From Subdoligranulum variabile (GTDB taxonomy: Bacteria; Bacillota; Clostridia; Oscillospirales; Ruminococcaceae): a stretch of 64,000 nucleotides of DNA. Under the pieces are notes generated by a model, which had not been told where the DNA came from, made no database searches, and saw only the letters and a list, made by a program, of their open reading frames with translations. A program made the translations under genes and the position numbers. The DNA is taken from the NCBI RefSeq assembly GCF_025152575.1, contig NZ_CP102293.1, positions 2,232,001 through 2,296,000 of the forward strand. Reading direction: 5' to 3'. Shown in pieces: positions 61,277 through 64,000 of this stretch (position 1 is its first letter; each line of letters begins with the position of its first letter).

Positions 61277-61551
61277 AGCTCTCTTTAGTGGAACGGGAAA
61301 CCATTCTCCTCTATAACCAGGCAGAACCAATGGCTGAGATCTATACTCATGATCCCCGTCTGATGGAGAAGCTGGATCTGCTGGCAAAAAAGCACCCCGA
61401 CCAGATCATCCGAAAGGACGCCCATAACTTTACCGTCCCCAAGCGGTGTGTATCAGTCCGAGAGCCATATAGCGCAGAACGCCGCAAAGCTGCCAGTGAG
61501 CGTGCGAAAGCTGCCGGATACCAGCCCCCTGCGAGAAAGTCCGGCAGTTAA
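61273..61551 (+). CDS. Small ICE protein of unknown function
   Basis: 92 residues, charged, no membrane helix. MKLSLVERETILLYNQAEPMAEIYTHDPRLMEKLDLLAKKHPDQIIRKD resembles a short conserved protein beside topB in Tn1549-type elements; C terminus is basic (ERRKAASERAKAAGYQP). ATGA overlap with topB. Function unknown. Confidence 0.65.
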   Translation: MKLSLVERETILLYNQAEPMAEIYTHDPRLMEKLDLLAKKHPDQIIRKDAHNFTVPKRCVSVREPYSAERRKAASERAKAAGYQPPARKSGS

Positions 61552-61557
61552 AGGCAC

Positions 61558-64000
61558 ATGGCAGAGAATGTATTTGAAGCAGTCAAGCAGTCGGTCAGCA
61601 CAAGAGAAGCGGCAGAGCTTTATGGGATAAAAGTCAAACGAAATGGCATGGCCTGCTGTCCCTTTCACGATGATAAGAACCCCAGCATGAAGGTAGACCA
61701 GCGGTTCCACTGCTTTGGCTGCGGTGAAGATGGGGATGTGATCGACTTTACCGCAAAGCTCTTTGACCTCTCTTCAAAAGAAGCGGCGGAGAAACTGGCA
61801 CAGGACTTTGGCCTGATCTATGACAGTCAGGCCCCGCCCCGCAGGAGATATGTCCGGCAGAAAACCGAGGCGCAGAAGTTTCGTGAGGACCGGCAGCGGT
61901 GTTATCGCGTACTGTCCGATTACTACCATCTGCTGAAAAAATGGGGGATTGACCATTCTCCCCGGACACCGGAGGAAGAACCGCACCCCCGCTTTGTGGA
62001 AGCAATCCAGAAGAAAACCTATGTAGAGTACCTGTTGGACCTTTTTCTTTATGAAAGTGAAGAAGAACAAAGGGTATGGGTTGCAGAACACACAGCAGAA
62101 ATCACACACTTGGAAAGGAGATTGAAAATCATGGCTGAGAACAAACCCACCAACCGAGAGCGGCTAAGGGAAATCACAGATGGCATCGAGCAGGGGATCA
62201 AGGAACTGTTTGAGAGTGAAAAGTATATGCGCTATCTGTCCGTCATGTCCCGCTTCCACCGCTATTCGGTAAACAACACCATGCTCATCTATATGCAGAA
62301 GCCGGACGCCACATTGGTAGCCGGATACAATAAGTGGAAAGACCAGTTTGAGCGTCATGTAAAAAAGGGCGAGCATGGCATTACCATCATCGCCCCCACA
62401 CCGTATAAGAAGAAAATCGAGGAGCAGAAGCTGGACCCGGATACCAAGGCTCCGATTCTGGATAAAGACGGAAAGATCGTCACAGAGGAAAAAGAAATCG
62501 AAATCCCCATGTTTCGTCCGGTCAAGGTCTTTGATGTGAGCCAGACCGATGGGAAACCTTTGCCGGAGCTTGCTTCCTCCCTTTCCGGCAATGTGCCAAA
62601 TTATGAGGCATTCATGGAGGCTCTGCGCCGCAGTGCGCCGGTGCCGATCACTTTTGAAGCAATGGCCGCCGATACGGACGGCTATTTTTCTACCGATCAT
62701 CAGAAAATCGCCATTCGTCGGGGCATGAGTGAGGTGCAGACGGTTTCGGCCACAGTACACGAGATTGCCCACAGCAAGCTCCATGACCCTAAAAAATATG
62801 AAATGCTACCGTCATGGAAGGTTGTGCTGGAGAGTGAAGGTGGAACCAAGCATGATTTCAAGCTGGATTTTGCCACAGAAAAAGAAGCTGAACAGTTTGC
62901 TTCTGATATGGATTGGCGCTATGTGGACGAAAATCAGTTTGAATGGCGGCTTGCAGTTGAGGAAGATGCAACCGCAGAAAAACAGGCAATCAAAAACCGT
63001 CACACGGAGGAAGTGGAGGCTGAAAGCATTTCCTATGCGGTCTGCAAGTATTTTGGCATCGAGACTGGAGAAAACAGCTTCGGCTATATTGCAAGCTGGA
63101 GTAAGGGCAAGGAACTGAAAGAACTGAGAGCCAGTTTGGAGACCATCAACAAAACCTCCGACACTTTGATCTCCGATATTGAGCGCCACTATAAGGAAAT
63201 CTGCAAAGAGCGCGGAATCGACCCTCATGCAAAGGTAGAGCCGGAACCCGCCCCGATAGAGCAGCCAGAAGATGCCGCTAAGGTATCTGATGGACAGCAG
63301 ACCGGCAATCTGACCTACTATGTAGCAGAGTGCATGGAGTTTCCAAACCTCGGAGAATACCACGATAACCTGTCTTTGGAGGAAGCTGTCCGCATTTATC
63401 AGGAGATTCCGGCAGAGCGAATGAACGGGATCAAGGGCATTGGTTTTGAGCTGAAAGACGGAAGCGACTATGAAGGACCTTTTCCGATTTTGACCGGCCA
63501 GACCATTGACCTGGACACCATCCAGGCAATCGACTATTACCGTGATAATCCTCTGGTGCAAAAAGCGGTAAAGGAACTGGCTGCGGCAATGCCGGAAATG
63601 GAAGTGCTGGGGGCGGACGCCAATCAGCAGGAGGCTTTGTTTCTGATCGACAATGCCACCTATCTTCATATCCAGTCCTGTGACAGCGGCTGGGACTATA
63701 CCCTTTACGATGCCGCATCCATGAAAGAGTTGGATGGTGGTCAGCTGGATATGCCGGAGATTTCCCGCATGAAGGCAGTTCTCCAGATTTGTGATGACAA
63801 CGATTTGGGCAGAGACTCGGTAAAATACGCACCGTTGTCCATGATTGAGACCTTGCAGGAAGCTGCCTACCAGCAGATGCAGGCAGAGGCCAGTCAGATG
63901 ACTGCTTCTTCCCAGCTGCCGGAGGCACAGGAGCAGGCGCTGGATGAATACCCAACGCCGGATGAGCAGGTCTCCACACCGGATATGCAGAAATACGGTT
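61558..64000 (+). CDS. CHC2 primase-like domain fused in frame to ArdC/YodL-type protein (3' end beyond window)
   Basis: One open frame from 61558 to the window end, 814 codons. Residues 1-75 form a CHC2 zinc finger of DNA primase (CCPFHDD with Cys34/His37; HCFGCGEDGDVIDF with Cys52/Cys55). At 62131 an ATG behind its own GGAAAGGAG (62112-62120) begins MAENKPTNRERLREITDGI, the usual start of the separate ICE gene encoding an ArdC-N-like domain, HEIAH (401-405) zinc-protease-like motif, a YodL-like and a DUF4316-like part. No stop separates the two, so either a fusion protein or two nested products are made. By family the second part resembles antirestriction ArdC/LtrC proteins. Confidence 0.78.
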   Translation, partial: MAENVFEAVKQSVSTREAAELYGIKVKRNGMACCPFHDDKNPSMKVDQRFHCFGCGEDGDVIDFTAKLFDLSSKEAAEKLAQDFGLIYDSQAPPRRRYVRQKTEAQKFREDRQRCYRVLSDYYHLLKKWGIDHSPRTPEEEPHPRFVEAIQKKTYVEYLLDLFLYESEEEQRVWVAEHTAEITHLERRLKIMAENKPTNRERLREITDGIEQGIKELFESEKYMRYLSVMSRFHRYSVNNTMLIYMQKPDATLVAGYNKWKDQFERHVKKGEHGITIIAPTPYKKKIEEQKLDPDTKAPILDKDGKIVTEEKEIEIPMFRPVKVFDVSQTDGKPLPELASSLSGNVPNYEAFMEALRRSAPVPITFEAMAADTDGYFSTDHQKIAIRRGMSEVQTVSATVHEIAHSKLHDPKKYEMLPSWKVVLESEGGTKHDFKLDFATEKEAEQFASDMDWRYVDENQFEWRLAVEEDATAEKQAIKNRHTEEVEAESISYAVCKYFGIETGENSFGYIASWSKGKELKELRASLETINKTSDTLISDIERHYKEICKERGIDPHAKVEPEPAPIEQPEDAAKVSDGQQTGNLTYYVAECMEFPNLGEYHDNLSLEEAVRIYQEIPAERMNGIKGIGFELKDGSDYEGPFPILTGQTIDLDTIQAIDYYRDNPLVQKAVKELAAAMPEMEVLGADANQQEALFLIDNATYLHIQSCDSGWDYTLYDAASMKELDGGQLDMPEISRMKAVLQICDDNDLGRDSVKYAPLSMIETLQEAAYQQMQAEASQMTASSQLPEAQEQALDEYPTPDEQVSTPDMQKYG

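Larger units (their letters stand above)
41897..64000 (+). mobile_element. Tn1549-type integrative conjugative element, left part (open at window end)
   Basis: From just after the rpsI terminator the base composition drops and every gene belongs to conjugative or mobile families in the order usual for Tn1549/CTn-type gut elements: parA-parB, replication initiator, PcfB, VirD4, Maff2, VirB6-like, PrgI, VirB4, CHAP hydrolase, DUF4315, DUF4366, topoisomerase III, primase, ArdC-like. The exact end is not defined because the other end and the target duplication are not visible. Relaxase, integrase and accessory cargo must be to the right. Confidence 0.85.

Overview
The window is from a GC-rich Gram-positive gut-type Firmicute. 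Gene content and order (short zinc-ribbon and DUF1540 proteins, YfhO, tex, an HPr-like gene, rplM-rpsI, then a Tn1549-type conjugative element) fit the Oscillospirales/Ruminococcaceae, for example a Gemmiger, Subdoligranulum or Faecalibacterium relative. This placement is an inference; no 16S rRNA gene is present. Positions 1 to about 41,900 are chromosome. From about 41,900 to the right edge is one end of an integrative conjugative element (ICE) with visibly lower GC and different codon use.

Chromosome, left to right. Branched-chain amino acid genes (ilvN 3' end, ilvC, ilvD) are followed by an MFS permease, a small zinc-ribbon membrane protein, aroF, and a ybaK-rsuA pair. Positions 7.3-15.1 kb hold a cell-wall cluster: asnB1 and a MurE-like ligase on the minus strand, divergent from a membrane-anchored XRE regulator, an ATP-grasp ligase that resembles D-aspartate ligases, and a second asnB. 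This looks like a peptidoglycan precursor amidation and branching module. Three tRNAs (Arg, His, Gln) and a DUF1540 protein follow.

Positions 16.0-30.1 kb form one long plus-strand operon for a surface glycan. It has the three later enzymes of dTDP-3-acetamido-3,6-dideoxyhexose synthesis (FdtA/FdtB/FdtC-like), several GT2 glycosyltransferases, a GtrII-like membrane protein, a TupA-like ATP-grasp protein, an ABC-2 exporter with a glycan-binding-type ATPase, an NXN-type GT6 transferase, and a last unclassified transferase. Export by an ABC transporter without an evident Wzy polymerase suggests a Wzm/Wzt-type pathway. Housekeeping genes follow: tsaD and polA (minus), dusB, yfbR, a YfhO-like protein, tex, a histidine-less HPr-like protein, and rplM-rpsI behind an L13-type leader.

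The ICE begins just after the rpsI terminator. A 0.4 kb non-coding end carries several short direct repeats. It is followed by parA-parB, an IS110-family insertion with a strongly structured RNA-like region upstream of its transposase (a candidate bridge RNA), two DUF6061-like paralogues, a DUF6017-type replication protein, a BRO/KilAC antirepressor-like protein, and then the transfer module: PcfB, VirD4 coupling protein, Maff2, a VirB6/TrbL-like protein, PrgI, VirB4, a DUF3851-like protein, a CHAP hydrolase, DUF4315, DUF4366, topoisomerase III, and a CHC2 primase domain. The primase reads in frame into an ArdC/YodL-type protein that runs off the window. A stand-alone protein at 58.5 kb clearly resembles an internal segment of the VirD4 protein of the same element. 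No integrase, relaxase or right end is visible, so they must lie beyond 64 kb.
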